From an uncultured Oligoflexia bacterium (lineage in GTDB: Bacteria; Bdellovibrionota; Bacteriovoracia; Bacteriovoracales; Bacteriovoracaceae): a stretch of DNA of 64,000 nucleotides. The notes under the pieces are model-generated. The model was not told the origin of the DNA. It did not search any database and saw only the letters and a program-made list of their open reading frames with translations. The stretch is taken from the NCBI GenBank assembly GCA_913058265.1, contig CAJXPQ010000012.1:1-64000 (forward strand), written 5' to 3'. A program made the position numbers and the translations under genes. Positions within the stretch are counted from its first letter, which is position 1; each line of letters begins with the position of its first letter. Shown in pieces: positions 32,608 through 41,450 of the stretch.

Positions 32608-35262
32608 TTAATTTGAAAATTTTATAACCTCTAAACAGCGCTTATTTTCTTGGTGAGAAACCAACATTTCCTTCAATACTCCAGCTTGAAGGTCAGGGTT
32701 CCTCTTAATAAACTTGTCCTGTGCATTTATTGTTTCCTGCAAACAGTTCTGTGTACTCAAAACAGTGAACTTTTCCGCAACGTCTAAGCTTTTATTATTA
32801 TTAACCCAGTTCATATCTTTAAAAAAGTCTACATAGTTTGATCTCAGTTTACTTTGATGTCTTGGAAATAAATTTCTAAGAACCGTTTTTAAATCTGAAA
32901 AAGAGTATTTAGACTTATTTTTTAAGTATTCAGCTATCCATTTCTGCTTAGTTGGCCAGTCAGGTCTAATTGCTTCAGATGCAATCTTCATTTTTTTTCC
33001 ACGGCTCGTACCGTCTTTCAGTGATTCTTTTCTTGCGAGCTCTAAACCATACTTATGATTAAAAGCATTTAGTTTTAATATTAAGCTCCAGCGTTTATCT
33101 TGATCAATAGCAAGCCCTTTGAATTTTAAACTGCCATCAAGGATTTGCATTATATTGAAGATTCCACGGTCGCTCTTTGCGATCCGAACATAACTCCTAT
33201 AAAGAATTTTCTGTATTTCAGATTTAGGTTTTGATTGTTTTAAACGCTTTAATATTTTGTCTTCAAAGCTACTAACCATCTCATTACTTGCTTTTTTAGT
33301 TAATGAATAATCATGTGTTCCATAGAACATTACACTTGGAGCATTCGATCTTCTTCCGTAAATTGTCCCTAGAACTTTGGATAGAATCTTATCATCTTGC
33401 TCACTACTTATAGCTTTTGTTTCAACAAGCTTTGCATAGTCTTTGTAGCTATATTGGCCGTAATAAACCATTTGCCAAAGTGTTGACCACAAGAGCTGTC
33501 TTAAAAACGAGTCTGAGACTTTATTAATATTTTTTTGCATTTCGACTAAAGTTTTACTATCTAATTGAACCATAATATAGTCGTGATCATTATAATTTGG
33601 AAATACCATTTTTGGACAATTCATACCAATTGCTTCTGGTATCATCTTAGATCTTTCAGAAATATTTACTTTTATGACATTTTCTACATTATAAAGCTCA
33701 TTAACAAAAGCGATTTCAAATGCATGAGGTCTTATATGATCATTTTTTGATAAGTCCTTTTGAACAACATTAAAGCTATCAACTTTATTGTCCTTACATG
33801 AATATGCTGTGGCAATTGTATTTACCCCAGTTGTTTGTAGCCACTTCTTTTGCCACACCTCTAAGTCTTTACTAGACCCATCACTAAGGGCATTCATAAA
33901 GTCTTTCAACTTTGTATTGGAGTTTGCATGTCGTTTAAAATATGTCTGTAATCCTTTTTTAAAGCTCATCTCTCCAAGATAGTAGTGAATTTGCTTTAAA
34001 GATGATGCTCCTTTTCCATATGTAATTCCATCAAAGTTAGCAAAAGCTTGGGTAGTATCTGGAACATCAGCCTCTATAGGATGAGTCGTTACAAGTTGAT
34101 CCTCCCATAGCGCCCATTCCTTAGTACCTCTAAAGTCTTTAAACGCTTTCTTTTTAAAAACTGTAATACGACTAACTCCAAGGTTTGCCATATATGTAGC
34201 AAAACTCTCATTTAACCATAGATCATTCCACCAATCCATCGTGACAAGGTTTCCAAACCACATATGTGCCATCTCATGAAATATGACATTAGCATGTCTC
34301 CTTCTAAGAGACTCAGGCTTAATACCACGGCTTACATACCCTTCACTAAAGGTCACAGCAGCAACATTTTCCATTGCACCAGCATTAAAGTCAGGGACAA
34401 TGAGTTGATCATACTTTTTATATGGATATGGATAGCCGAAGTATTCATCTAAAAACTCGAAACTCTGTCTTGTAAAAGTAAACCAATCCTCTGTGTTTAC
34501 ATATTTTTTTAAACTTTGCCTTACAAAAACGCGGCTTGGATACTTTGCCTTCTTATCAGTGAATACATGGTAAGGCCCTGCATGTAAGGACCAGATGTAC
34601 GTACTAAAAACAGTACTTACAGGAAAATTCCAAGTCTTGAATTCTTTATTATTATCGATTGAGTTTGGTAAAGTTGAAGTTACGACTTGCCAGTTCTTTG
34701 GCGCATGCACAGTCATTTTATAGCTTGCTTTTAAATTTGGCTGATCAAAACATGGAAAGACTTGATTTGCATCAAATGGTTCTAGATCTGTATATGTATA
34801 AATCTTTTTATCTTTAGGATCCACAAATCGATAGAAGCCACTACCGTTTCGACTATAATCCTTTGTATAACTCACTTCAATACTATTAAGTCCTTCAACC
34901 AAGTCTTCACTTTTTATTAAAATATAATGTTGATTATAATCTGCAGTAAGAATTCTCTTATTCACGAGTAATTGACTTATTTTTCCTCGGTAGAAATCTA
35001 GTCTTAAGTCTGTTGAACTATCTGAGAGATTAAATTTTATTAAGCTTACTCCTTCATAGCTTTCTTTTTTTTCCGATAAATCAAAAATTAATTCATATTT
35101 AACATCACTAACCTTATTAGATCGAAACTTAGCTTCTTCTTCAGTAAGCTTAGGAGCGTCAGTTGCTTTAAGCTCAGTTCTTGTGGGGGCCATAGAACAG
35201 GAGTATCCAACGAATAAACTGAATAGTAAGATTGAATTTAAATTGAATTTTGATAATTTCAT
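32608..35262 (-). CDS. M1 family aminopeptidase lipoprotein
   Basis: An 884-residue zinc aminopeptidase. The signal peptide ends in a lipobox-like VGYSC at about residue 22, so it should be membrane anchored. The exopeptidase motif GAMEN is at about 295-299 and HEMAHMWFGN at about 329, with the third ligand Glu in NESFATYM near 352. The layout (N-terminal saddle, catalytic domain, helical C-terminus) and length match PepN-type M1 enzymes. It removes N-terminal residues from peptides, here probably outside the cytoplasm, which suits uptake of digested protein. Confidence 0.9.
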   Translation of the reverse strand: MKLSKFNLNSILLFSLFVGYSCSMAPTRTELKATDAPKLTEEEAKFRSNKVSDVKYELIFDLSEKKESYEGVSLIKFNLSDSSTDLRLDFYRGKISQLLVNKRILTADYNQHYILIKSEDLVEGLNSIEVSYTKDYSRNGSGFYRFVDPKDKKIYTYTDLEPFDANQVFPCFDQPNLKASYKMTVHAPKNWQVVTSTLPNSIDNNKEFKTWNFPVSTVFSTYIWSLHAGPYHVFTDKKAKYPSRVFVRQSLKKYVNTEDWFTFTRQSFEFLDEYFGYPYPYKKYDQLIVPDFNAGAMENVAAVTFSEGYVSRGIKPESLRRRHANVIFHEMAHMWFGNLVTMDWWNDLWLNESFATYMANLGVSRITVFKKKAFKDFRGTKEWALWEDQLVTTHPIEADVPDTTQAFANFDGITYGKGASSLKQIHYYLGEMSFKKGLQTYFKRHANSNTKLKDFMNALSDGSSKDLEVWQKKWLQTTGVNTIATAYSCKDNKVDSFNVVQKDLSKNDHIRPHAFEIAFVNELYNVENVIKVNISERSKMIPEAIGMNCPKMVFPNYNDHDYIMVQLDSKTLVEMQKNINKVSDSFLRQLLWSTLWQMVYYGQYSYKDYAKLVETKAISSEQDDKILSKVLGTIYGRRSNAPSVMFYGTHDYSLTKKASNEMVSSFEDKILKRLKQSKPKSEIQKILYRSYVRIAKSDRGIFNIMQILDGSLKFKGLAIDQDKRWSLILKLNAFNHKYGLELARKESLKDGTSRGKKMKIASEAIRPDWPTKQKWIAEYLKNKSKYSFSDLKTVLRNLFPRHQSKLRSNYVDFFKDMNWVNNNKSLDVAEKFTVLSTQNCLQETINAQDKFIKRNPDLQAGVLKEMLVSHQENKRCLEVIKFSN

Positions 35263-35369
35263 GGTGAGGCCTTAGAGCTATGAACTTGTTATTGTCATAG
35301 AATACTAGAAACCATCAGCATAAATGTAAATTAATATATATTAACTCGGCACAGTGTGTCGGCTATTAT

Positions 35370-35912
35370 TTAGACAAAATTAGAGATTAAGTCTTTAAGT
35401 TGCTTATCGAGATCGTTATCAAGAATCTTTCCATCTTTAAAGTTATCAAAGAAGCTTGGCAAGCTGAAGCTAGCAATTGATTTCGCTCCTCTGTAGGGAA
35501 GAACCCTTTTTAGGTTTTCAAGGTTTGATTTCCCCCCTCTTGCTCCTGGAGATGTTGCCATTAAAAAAACGGGCCTATCATTGAATATTGATCCCTCATC
35601 AACTCTAGAAATCCAATCTAGATAATTTTTTAAAAATGCTGGAACCATTCCGTTATGCTCAGGAGTTCCCATGATAAAAGCATCTACTTCAAGAAATTTT
35701 TCACGTAGCTCCTTTATATCAGCCGGTATCCCCATACTCTCTTCTAGATCTGCTCCATATATAGGTGCATGATAGTGCTCAAGTAAAACAACTTCGACTT
35801 CCACCTCTGCCTTGGTCCCACCTGAGTTTATAAGTTCACAGGCATAGTTCACGAGTTGCTTATTAATTGACTTAGAACTATTGCTACCAGTAAATGCGAG
35901 AATTTTTTTCAT
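35370..35912 (-). CDS. NADPH-dependent FMN reductase family protein
   Basis: A 180-residue flavodoxin-like protein. TGSNSSKSINKQL is the phosphate-binding loop for FMN, and the conserved block TPEHNGMVPAFLKNYLDW followed by the FLMATSPGARGG loop is typical of NAD(P)H-dependent FMN/quinone reductases. Cytoplasmic. Divergent from the SRPBCC gene. Confidence 0.88.
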   Translation of the reverse strand: MKKILAFTGSNSSKSINKQLVNYACELINSGGTKAEVEVEVVLLEHYHAPIYGADLEESMGIPADIKELREKFLEVDAFIMGTPEHNGMVPAFLKNYLDWISRVDEGSIFNDRPVFLMATSPGARGGKSNLENLKRVLPYRGAKSIASFSLPSFFDNFKDGKILDNDLDKQLKDLISNFV

Positions 35913-35966
35913 TATTTGTTCCTTACCCTTATAGAGATCTTTACTCTTTTATTGTATTATAAGTTC

Positions 35967-36653
35967 ATGGATAAAAATATATTTTTTATATTACTGTGTT
36001 TTACACTTTCAATAAGTACATTTGCACAAGAAACACCCGTTTACGCTGAAGGCACGATTACTATAGAGGCAAGTCCTGAAGAGGTTTGGGCTTATCTTGC
36101 TGATGACAATAATGCACGAAATTGGTCGATCTTCTTCTCGTCCATTACGCCATGTCCAGAAGAAGCTTGTCCGACAAATAAAGTTAAAAAAGCTGGCGAG
36201 ATTGGACATATAAGAAGAAGTCATAGAAATTCGGATAAAAGTGGTCTTCGATGGGATGAAGAAACAATAAAAATAATCAAAGAGAAGTTAAGCTTGTATA
36301 AGGCGATAAGAGCTCACGATTTTGTTGGGTACGGGGAGCTTGGCCAGAGATCTGAGCATCTAGTAGAACAAATCTTTAATCGTACTGAAAACAATGAAAC
36401 AGAGTTAACCTTTAGGTCATCACTATACCCACACAAGGACTTAACCGCCGAGGTAACAGAGTTTGAATATTCGATGATGAACTTTTTCTTTAAATATGTT
36501 TCAAAAGATAGAGCAAGCGAGATGTTTCAGAAAAATCTAGAAAATATTAAAGCTGCTGTTGAGAAGGGTGACAACTATCAAAGAGTTCACCCCTACAAAA
36601 AATACTGTGAACCTGACGAATGGCTTTGTTTTAAATTTTTACAAGATTATTAG
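35967..36653 (+). CDS. Secreted SRPBCC-domain protein
   Basis: About 228 residues from ATG 35967 (MDKNIFFILLCFTLSISTFA), a good signal peptide; an upstream start at 35916 would bury it. The next part follows the START-like SRPBCC pattern: EGTITIEASPEEVWAYLAD, then ARNWSIFFSSI and GLRWDEETIKI. Such folds bind hydrophobic ligands. Function unknown. Confidence 0.65.
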   Translation: MDKNIFFILLCFTLSISTFAQETPVYAEGTITIEASPEEVWAYLADDNNARNWSIFFSSITPCPEEACPTNKVKKAGEIGHIRRSHRNSDKSGLRWDEETIKIIKEKLSLYKAIRAHDFVGYGELGQRSEHLVEQIFNRTENNETELTFRSSLYPHKDLTAEVTEFEYSMMNFFFKYVSKDRASEMFQKNLENIKAAVEKGDNYQRVHPYKKYCEPDEWLCFKFLQDY

Positions 36654-36654
36654 A

Positions 36655-37200
36655 CTATCTCATTAGAATATATATTTTTGTAATTCCACTATCACTTTCA
36701 ACTAATATCTTGTGATCAAAAAACATTTCTTTTAAAGCTGGTAAGTACTGATCAGCATAATCACTTGGATGAGATAAATGAATCTGCCCCCTAGGACTAA
36801 TAATCCTTAGAACCTCTTCCATCGTTTTGAGTTGAATCGGAGCATTTTCAAGATAAACAATATCTACGACTCGTGATTCAATAGGTATATTACCACCACT
36901 ACCAGGCAGCCAATTTGGAATAAAGCGTCCGGACTCTCCAGTTGTAGTCGTGAGTGGATTGGGATTTAGATTTATAGCTCCCTGATACCTTCCCTCACCG
37001 CCTATATCTAGAATCACATCTTGTTCAGATAAAAGTCGCTTATCAACCATTTTCCCGGCAATAATTGATGGATCTGTCTGATTTTTAAGGATTAATCCAT
37101 AAGCATCTTCACACCCATTAGCATAAAGCAATGAGCTATAAATTGTTAGAATGAATAGTATTAGTCTTATCACAATAGATTTATCGGTTATTTCCTTCAT
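36655..37200 (-). CDS. Membrane-anchored SAM methyltransferase-like protein
   Basis: About 181 residues from ATG 37200; an upstream start at 37254 is possible. An N-terminal hydrophobic segment (LILFILTIYSSLLYAN) acts as a signal peptide or anchor. The rest has VILDIGGEGRYQGAINLN, a shortened motif I of class I methyltransferases, and VDIVYLENAPI with MEEVLRIISPRGQIHLS, the typical late strand and helix. A secreted methyltransferase would lack SAM, so an inactive or ligand-binding role is possible. It is divergent from alaS. Confidence 0.5.
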   Translation of the reverse strand: MKEITDKSIVIRLILFILTIYSSLLYANGCEDAYGLILKNQTDPSIIAGKMVDKRLLSEQDVILDIGGEGRYQGAINLNPNPLTTTTGESGRFIPNWLPGSGGNIPIESRVVDIVYLENAPIQLKTMEEVLRIISPRGQIHLSHPSDYADQYLPALKEMFFDHKILVESDSGITKIYILMR

Positions 37201-37284
37201 TTCTCTTAAAAAACTATAAAAACCACAAATAATTTTATATATATAAGTATCCAATTTTATTGATACCTAATGGGGAAAAGACAT

Positions 37285-39879
37285 ATGAGAACTAGCGAAA
37301 TACGAGATAAATTTGTAAACTACTTTGTTTCTAAAGGTCACAAGCACCTTCCTTCAGCCTCTATCATCCCACATAATGATAAAACTCTCCTCTTTACCAA
37401 TGCCGGAATGGTACAGTTCAAAGATATGTTTACAGGAAAAGCTAACCCTGAAAGTAAAAGAGCAGTCACCATTCAAAAATGTGTTCGTGCAGGTGGTAAG
37501 CATAATGATCTTGAGAATGTAGGTTTCACTTCACGTCACCATACTTTTTTTGAAATGATTGGTAACTTTTCTTTTGGAGATTATTTTAAAAAAGAAGCTA
37601 TTGCTTATGCTTGGGAATTCCTAACCGTTGAATTAAAAATACCAAAAGAAAAACTCTATGTAACTTGCCATACAACTGATCAAGAAGCAGCTGAAATATG
37701 GCATACGCAAGAAGGTGTTCCTAAAGACAGGATTTTCTTTCTCGGTGATAAAGATAATTTTTGGGAAATGGGAGAAGTAGGTCCCTGTGGACCATGCTCT
37801 GAAATATTCTATGACCATGGACCAGAACATTCAGACCCTAAAGCGAATACAGGTGAGTGTATTCTCAACGATGAAGACCGCTATGTAGAAATTTGGAATT
37901 TAGTTTTCATGCAATATGAAAAATACAAAGAAGATGGTGAGGTTAAAAGACGAAATCTTCCTAAGCCTTCTGTGGATACTGGTGCAGGTGTTGAAAGAAT
38001 CGCAGCAGCAATGCAGGGAACATATAATAATTTTGATAGTGATGCTTTTACTATCATCATGAAAGAGATAGAGAGTATTTCTCAAAAAAAATATACCGAG
38101 AACCCTTTATGGATGAGAGTTATCGCTGACCATGCTAGATCATGTACTATGATGTTAGCTGATGGTGTTGTTCCTTCAAACGAAGGGAGAGGTTATGTTT
38201 TAAGACGTATTATCAGACGCGCCGTTCGCCACCTTGATTTATTAGAAGTTACAGATATCTCTTTTTATAAATTAGTTCAGCCTGTCTTTGATAGTCTTGG
38301 AAATCAATACGCTGAAAATAAAAAGAATAAAGACTTTGTTATTAAATACCTAAGACTTGAAGAAGAAGGCTTTAGAAAAACTCTTGCATCTGGACTTAAA
38401 CTATTAGAAAAAAATATTAAAATGCTTAAGAAGAGCAATCTAAAAGTTCTAAGTGGGAAGGAAGCATTCTTACTCTATGATACACATGGCTTCCCCATTG
38501 ACCTCACTGAAATGATTCTAAAAGAGCAGGGCTTTGAAATTGATTTAACCGGCTTTACAACTGAGATGAAATCACAAAAGGAAAGGTCTAAAAAGGCAGG
38601 AGACTTTTCTGCTGACGTAGATAATTCAAAAGAATTCTATCAAATCAAAGAAACAAAGGGTGACTCGAAGTTTGATGGATATAATAAAACTCAGTTGAAG
38701 GCGACTCTTCAAGGCAGTGTAAAAATTGGAGATCGCTATGCTTTAGTTTTTGATCAAACACCGTTTTATGCTGAAGGTGGGGGACAAGAAGGGGACGCTG
38801 GTGAGATCTTTGATGGAGAAAAGTTGGTAGCAACTATTTCAGATACCAAATCTCCGGTGGAAGGTATTAATGCTCATATCTCTGACAACAATCTAGAGAT
38901 TGGTAAATCATATGACCTCAAGGTTAATGAACAAAAAAGAAAATATACAACTTACAACCATACAGCAACTCACTTACTTCAAGCAGCGCTCATAGAAGTT
39001 CTTGGAACTCATATTAAACAGTCCGGATCTAGTGTAGGACCGTCAAGACTCCGTTTTGACTTCACACATCCAGAGTCTGTAACCAAAGATCAAATAGTAA
39101 AAATCGAAAGAATTGTTAATCAACAGATTAAAAGGTCTACTCCTGTTGAGCCTGAAGTCATGAGTAAGGATAAGGCAGTTGCTAAAGGGGCCACAGCTCT
39201 TTTCGGTGAAAAATACGGAAATGAAGTTCGCGTGATTGATATCCCAGGTTTTTCAATTGAACTATGTGGTGGAACTCATGTCTCGAATACTTCTGAGATA
39301 GGATATTTTAAAATACTTACGGAAGGATCTCTCGCCTCAGGAATTAGAAGAATAGAAGCCTGCACTAATATAGGGGCTTTTGACTATATTGATTCAAAGC
39401 TAGAAGTACTTTCTCAAGTTGAGCAATCTATGAATGCTAAAGACCAACTACTACTGACAAAGCTTGATCAACTTCAAAAAAGTTTAACTGATGCTAATAA
39501 GGCGAATCAAGCTTTGAAGGATCAACTACAAACTGTTAATGCTCAAGGTATGTTTGATGGTGTTAGCGAAGTCAAAGGCAGCCAAGTTTTTAAATATATT
39601 GAAGCGAGCAAAGAGGATGATATTAGAAAAGTTGGTGATCTTTTTATTGATAAATATCCAAACGGAATTGTTCTTATCTCCTCAAACAAAGGCGCTAAAG
39701 TTTCTGTTCTGTTAAAGACTTTTAGAAATAATTCTGAGTACAAGTGCTCTGATATTTTACGAGAATCAATGGCAGTATTCGGAGGTAAAGGCGGAGGTAA
39801 GCCAGATATGGCCCAAGGCTCAGTTGAAGAATCTAACCTTGAGCAATTTGTTAAGGAAGTAACTTCTCGCATCATTTAG
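37285..39879 (+). CDS. alaS: Alanine--tRNA ligase
   Basis: About 864 residues from ATG 37285 (MRTSEIRDKFVNYFVSKGHK), preceded by GGGGAAAAG; an ATG 15 bp earlier overlaps that ribosome site. Class II synthetase motifs are visible in FTNAGMVQFKD and GFTSRHHTFFEMIGNFSFGD. The editing domain has HTATHLLQAAL and LCGGTHVS, whose His and Cys bind zinc, and the C-terminal domain has the glycine-rich FGGKGGGKPDMAQG. It charges tRNA-Ala. It stands alone, with a long inverted repeat downstream. Confidence 0.98.
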   Translation: MRTSEIRDKFVNYFVSKGHKHLPSASIIPHNDKTLLFTNAGMVQFKDMFTGKANPESKRAVTIQKCVRAGGKHNDLENVGFTSRHHTFFEMIGNFSFGDYFKKEAIAYAWEFLTVELKIPKEKLYVTCHTTDQEAAEIWHTQEGVPKDRIFFLGDKDNFWEMGEVGPCGPCSEIFYDHGPEHSDPKANTGECILNDEDRYVEIWNLVFMQYEKYKEDGEVKRRNLPKPSVDTGAGVERIAAAMQGTYNNFDSDAFTIIMKEIESISQKKYTENPLWMRVIADHARSCTMMLADGVVPSNEGRGYVLRRIIRRAVRHLDLLEVTDISFYKLVQPVFDSLGNQYAENKKNKDFVIKYLRLEEEGFRKTLASGLKLLEKNIKMLKKSNLKVLSGKEAFLLYDTHGFPIDLTEMILKEQGFEIDLTGFTTEMKSQKERSKKAGDFSADVDNSKEFYQIKETKGDSKFDGYNKTQLKATLQGSVKIGDRYALVFDQTPFYAEGGGQEGDAGEIFDGEKLVATISDTKSPVEGINAHISDNNLEIGKSYDLKVNEQKRKYTTYNHTATHLLQAALIEVLGTHIKQSGSSVGPSRLRFDFTHPESVTKDQIVKIERIVNQQIKRSTPVEPEVMSKDKAVAKGATALFGEKYGNEVRVIDIPGFSIELCGGTHVSNTSEIGYFKILTEGSLASGIRRIEACTNIGAFDYIDSKLEVLSQVEQSMNAKDQLLLTKLDQLQKSLTDANKANQALKDQLQTVNAQGMFDGVSEVKGSQVFKYIEASKEDDIRKVGDLFIDKYPNGIVLISSNKGAKVSVLLKTFRNNSEYKCSDILRESMAVFGGKGGGKPDMAQGSVEESNLEQFVKEVTSRII

Positions 39880-39967
39880 TTAACCTAAAATTGACATAAA
39901 CCTGATTCAACTGACAAGTAGATTTAATAAGCTGATTACAGAAACAAAATAACTTTGTTTCTAATCA

Positions 39968-40050
39968 GTCTTGTTAGCTGCTCTTTGATTACATCCTAAT
40001 TTTTCATTGTCCTTCCTAATTAACTCTTAAATTCCAGCAGCTAACAAGAC
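39968..40050. repeat. 15-bp perfect inverted repeat between convergent genes
   Basis: GTCTTGTTAGCTGCT (39968-39982) and AGCAGCTAACAAGAC (40036-40050) are perfect reverse complements with a 53-base spacer. It lies between alaS and the response regulator gene, ending 2 bp from the latter. It may be a bidirectional terminator, a stable RNA end or the ends of a small mobile sequence. Confidence 0.6.
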
Positions 40051-40052
40051 AA

Positions 40053-40493
40053 CTATTTTTTCTCAAAAAAAGGAATGACTTCGGGGATAGGTTTATCTTC
40101 AAAGATTGCAAATATAATTTCTTTAAAACTATCTTCTCTAAAGGGTTTGGTAAAATAGGCAAGAACACCTAGAGACTTACAAATACTAATGATTGATTTA
40201 TCTGCATCTGCAGAAATAACAATAATTTTCAAGCTCTCGCTCATAGGGTCTTCTTTAATTCTAGAGATTAAATCAATTCCATCCATATCAGGCATATTAA
40301 GATCTGTTATTAATAGATCGTAAGGGGTGTCGTTTAGTGTTGAGTTCGCTATCTCTTCCCATACTTCAGCGCTCGACTCTGGAGCAGTAACATCTGTGAA
40401 ACCCATTTTTTTAAGTCTCGATGATACGACAGCACGTGAGAAGTCAGAGTCCTCAGCGATTAAAATTCTTTTTTCTAATATTATATTATTCAT
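40053..40493 (-). CDS. Response regulator receiver protein (CheY-like)
   Basis: A 146-residue single-domain receiver. The acidic pocket is in ILIAEDSDFSR, the phospho-accepting Asp is in DLLITDLNMPDMDG, and the conserved Ser and Lys are in IIVISADADK and YFTKPFRED. There is no output domain, so it would signal by protein contact, as CheY does. No histidine kinase or chemotaxis gene is next to it. Confidence 0.92.
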   Translation of the reverse strand: MNNIILEKRILIAEDSDFSRAVVSSRLKKMGFTDVTAPESSAEVWEEIANSTLNDTPYDLLITDLNMPDMDGIDLISRIKEDPMSESLKIIVISADADKSIISICKSLGVLAYFTKPFREDSFKEIIFAIFEDKPIPEVIPFFEKK

Positions 40494-40553
40494 ATTTTCT
40501 CTTTGAGTTATTCTGACTTAAAGTCTCATCAAGATCAATACTCGGTATGTAAT

Positions 40554-40582
40554 AAAAAAAAGGCCGTCTGTATTAGACGGCC
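40554..40582 (-). terminator. Rho-independent terminator
   Basis: On the minus strand GGCCGTCT pairs with AGACGGCC (8 bp, 5-nt loop) and is followed by a run of T (A at 40554-40561 on the plus strand). It lies 27 bp beyond the end of the Arg/Gly-rich protein gene. Confidence 0.9.
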
Positions 40583-40608
40583 TATAAACAAATTATATGA
40601 AATTACTT

Positions 40609-41202
40609 CTAGTTTCTTCTTCTTGGTCTTACAACATCTCTTCCTGTTCTTCCGTGTCCTCGACCACCGATTACAACATCTCTTCCTGCTCTACCGTGGT
40701 CTCTACCGTAATCTCTACCGTAGTCTCTACCCATAGTGCTATCAACTACACATTGACCTCGGCTTCCACGTCCACCGTAGTTACCAGCTCTTGATCTAGC
40801 ATTTTGACATTGTCTTCTCGCCTGCATACATGCTTGCTCTTTTGCTTGGTATCTATCTCTTGCTACAGCTGATGCGTAGAATGTTTGAAATGTTCTATGG
40901 CCTCTAGGTCCTGTAAGTCTTGCCGTACATGACATACTTACGTTATTACGATGTCCGTTACCTCTACGTACCTTTTCACATGTTTGGATTGGTGCTCTGT
41001 AGTAACCACCTCTTTTAACCCGCCTACATTGTTGTTTAGCTTCCTGACAAGCATCCTGTCTATCGTATCCATGTCCTCTGAAAACTTCTAAAAGTTTACC
41101 GCGTCCATTTTTAAGTTCTACTTTACACTGTGCAGCTTCAGCTTCTGAGGCTCCTACAGTTATCATTAATGTTAGTGTTAATACTGTTAATAAAGTTTTC
41201 AT
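40609..41202 (-). CDS. Secreted Arg/Gly-rich cysteine-containing protein
   Basis: About 197 residues from ATG 41202 with GGAGGG upstream. The signal peptide ends at AEAA. The mature part has two halves of similar cysteine pattern (QDACQEAKQQCRR and EQACMQARRQCQN), then a very basic tail with repeats such as GRDYGRDYGRDHGR and GRTGRDVV. The strong positive charge and low complexity suggest binding to nucleic acid or polyanions outside the cytoplasm. Unknown family. A near-consensus sigma-54 promoter lies upstream and a terminator follows. Confidence 0.65.
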   Translation of the reverse strand: MKTLLTVLTLTLMITVGASEAEAAQCKVELKNGRGKLLEVFRGHGYDRQDACQEAKQQCRRVKRGGYYRAPIQTCEKVRRGNGHRNNVSMSCTARLTGPRGHRTFQTFYASAVARDRYQAKEQACMQARRQCQNARSRAGNYGGRGSRGQCVVDSTMGRDYGRDYGRDHGRAGRDVVIGGRGHGRTGRDVVRPRRRN

Positions 41203-41268
41203 AAATAAACCCTCCAAAGATTTCCCCATGTGCTTTTTTTTCCTAAAAAAGTACGATTAAACTTATAT

Positions 41269-41286
41269 AAGCAATAGCTGTGCCAA
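41269..41286 (-). promoter_or_regulatory. Sigma-54 promoter of the Arg/Gly-rich protein gene
   Basis: On the minus strand TTGGCACAGCTATTGCTT is almost the textbook TGGCAC-N5-TTGC, with the GG and GC pairs exactly 10 bases apart. The predicted start of transcription is near 41259, about 57 bases before the ATG. Confidence 0.75.
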
Positions 41287-41450
41287 AAAACATGGGAGTA
41301 AAATCAGGCACTAGACGCAGCGCAAGGTGCATTATTCCGAGTCATTTTGTCACCATAAAAGAGTTTCAGCTGCATTTTGCCAAAAAAGTACCAACCAAAA
41401 GTAGTTTAAATAACCCTCTAAAACTCCGATAAGCTTTAAAAGGATAATTT

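Noticed and set aside
40503-40794. Plus-strand open frames over the Arg/Gly-rich gene
   Set aside because: Low-complexity shadows of the minus-strand gene, which has a signal peptide, ribosome site, promoter and terminator.
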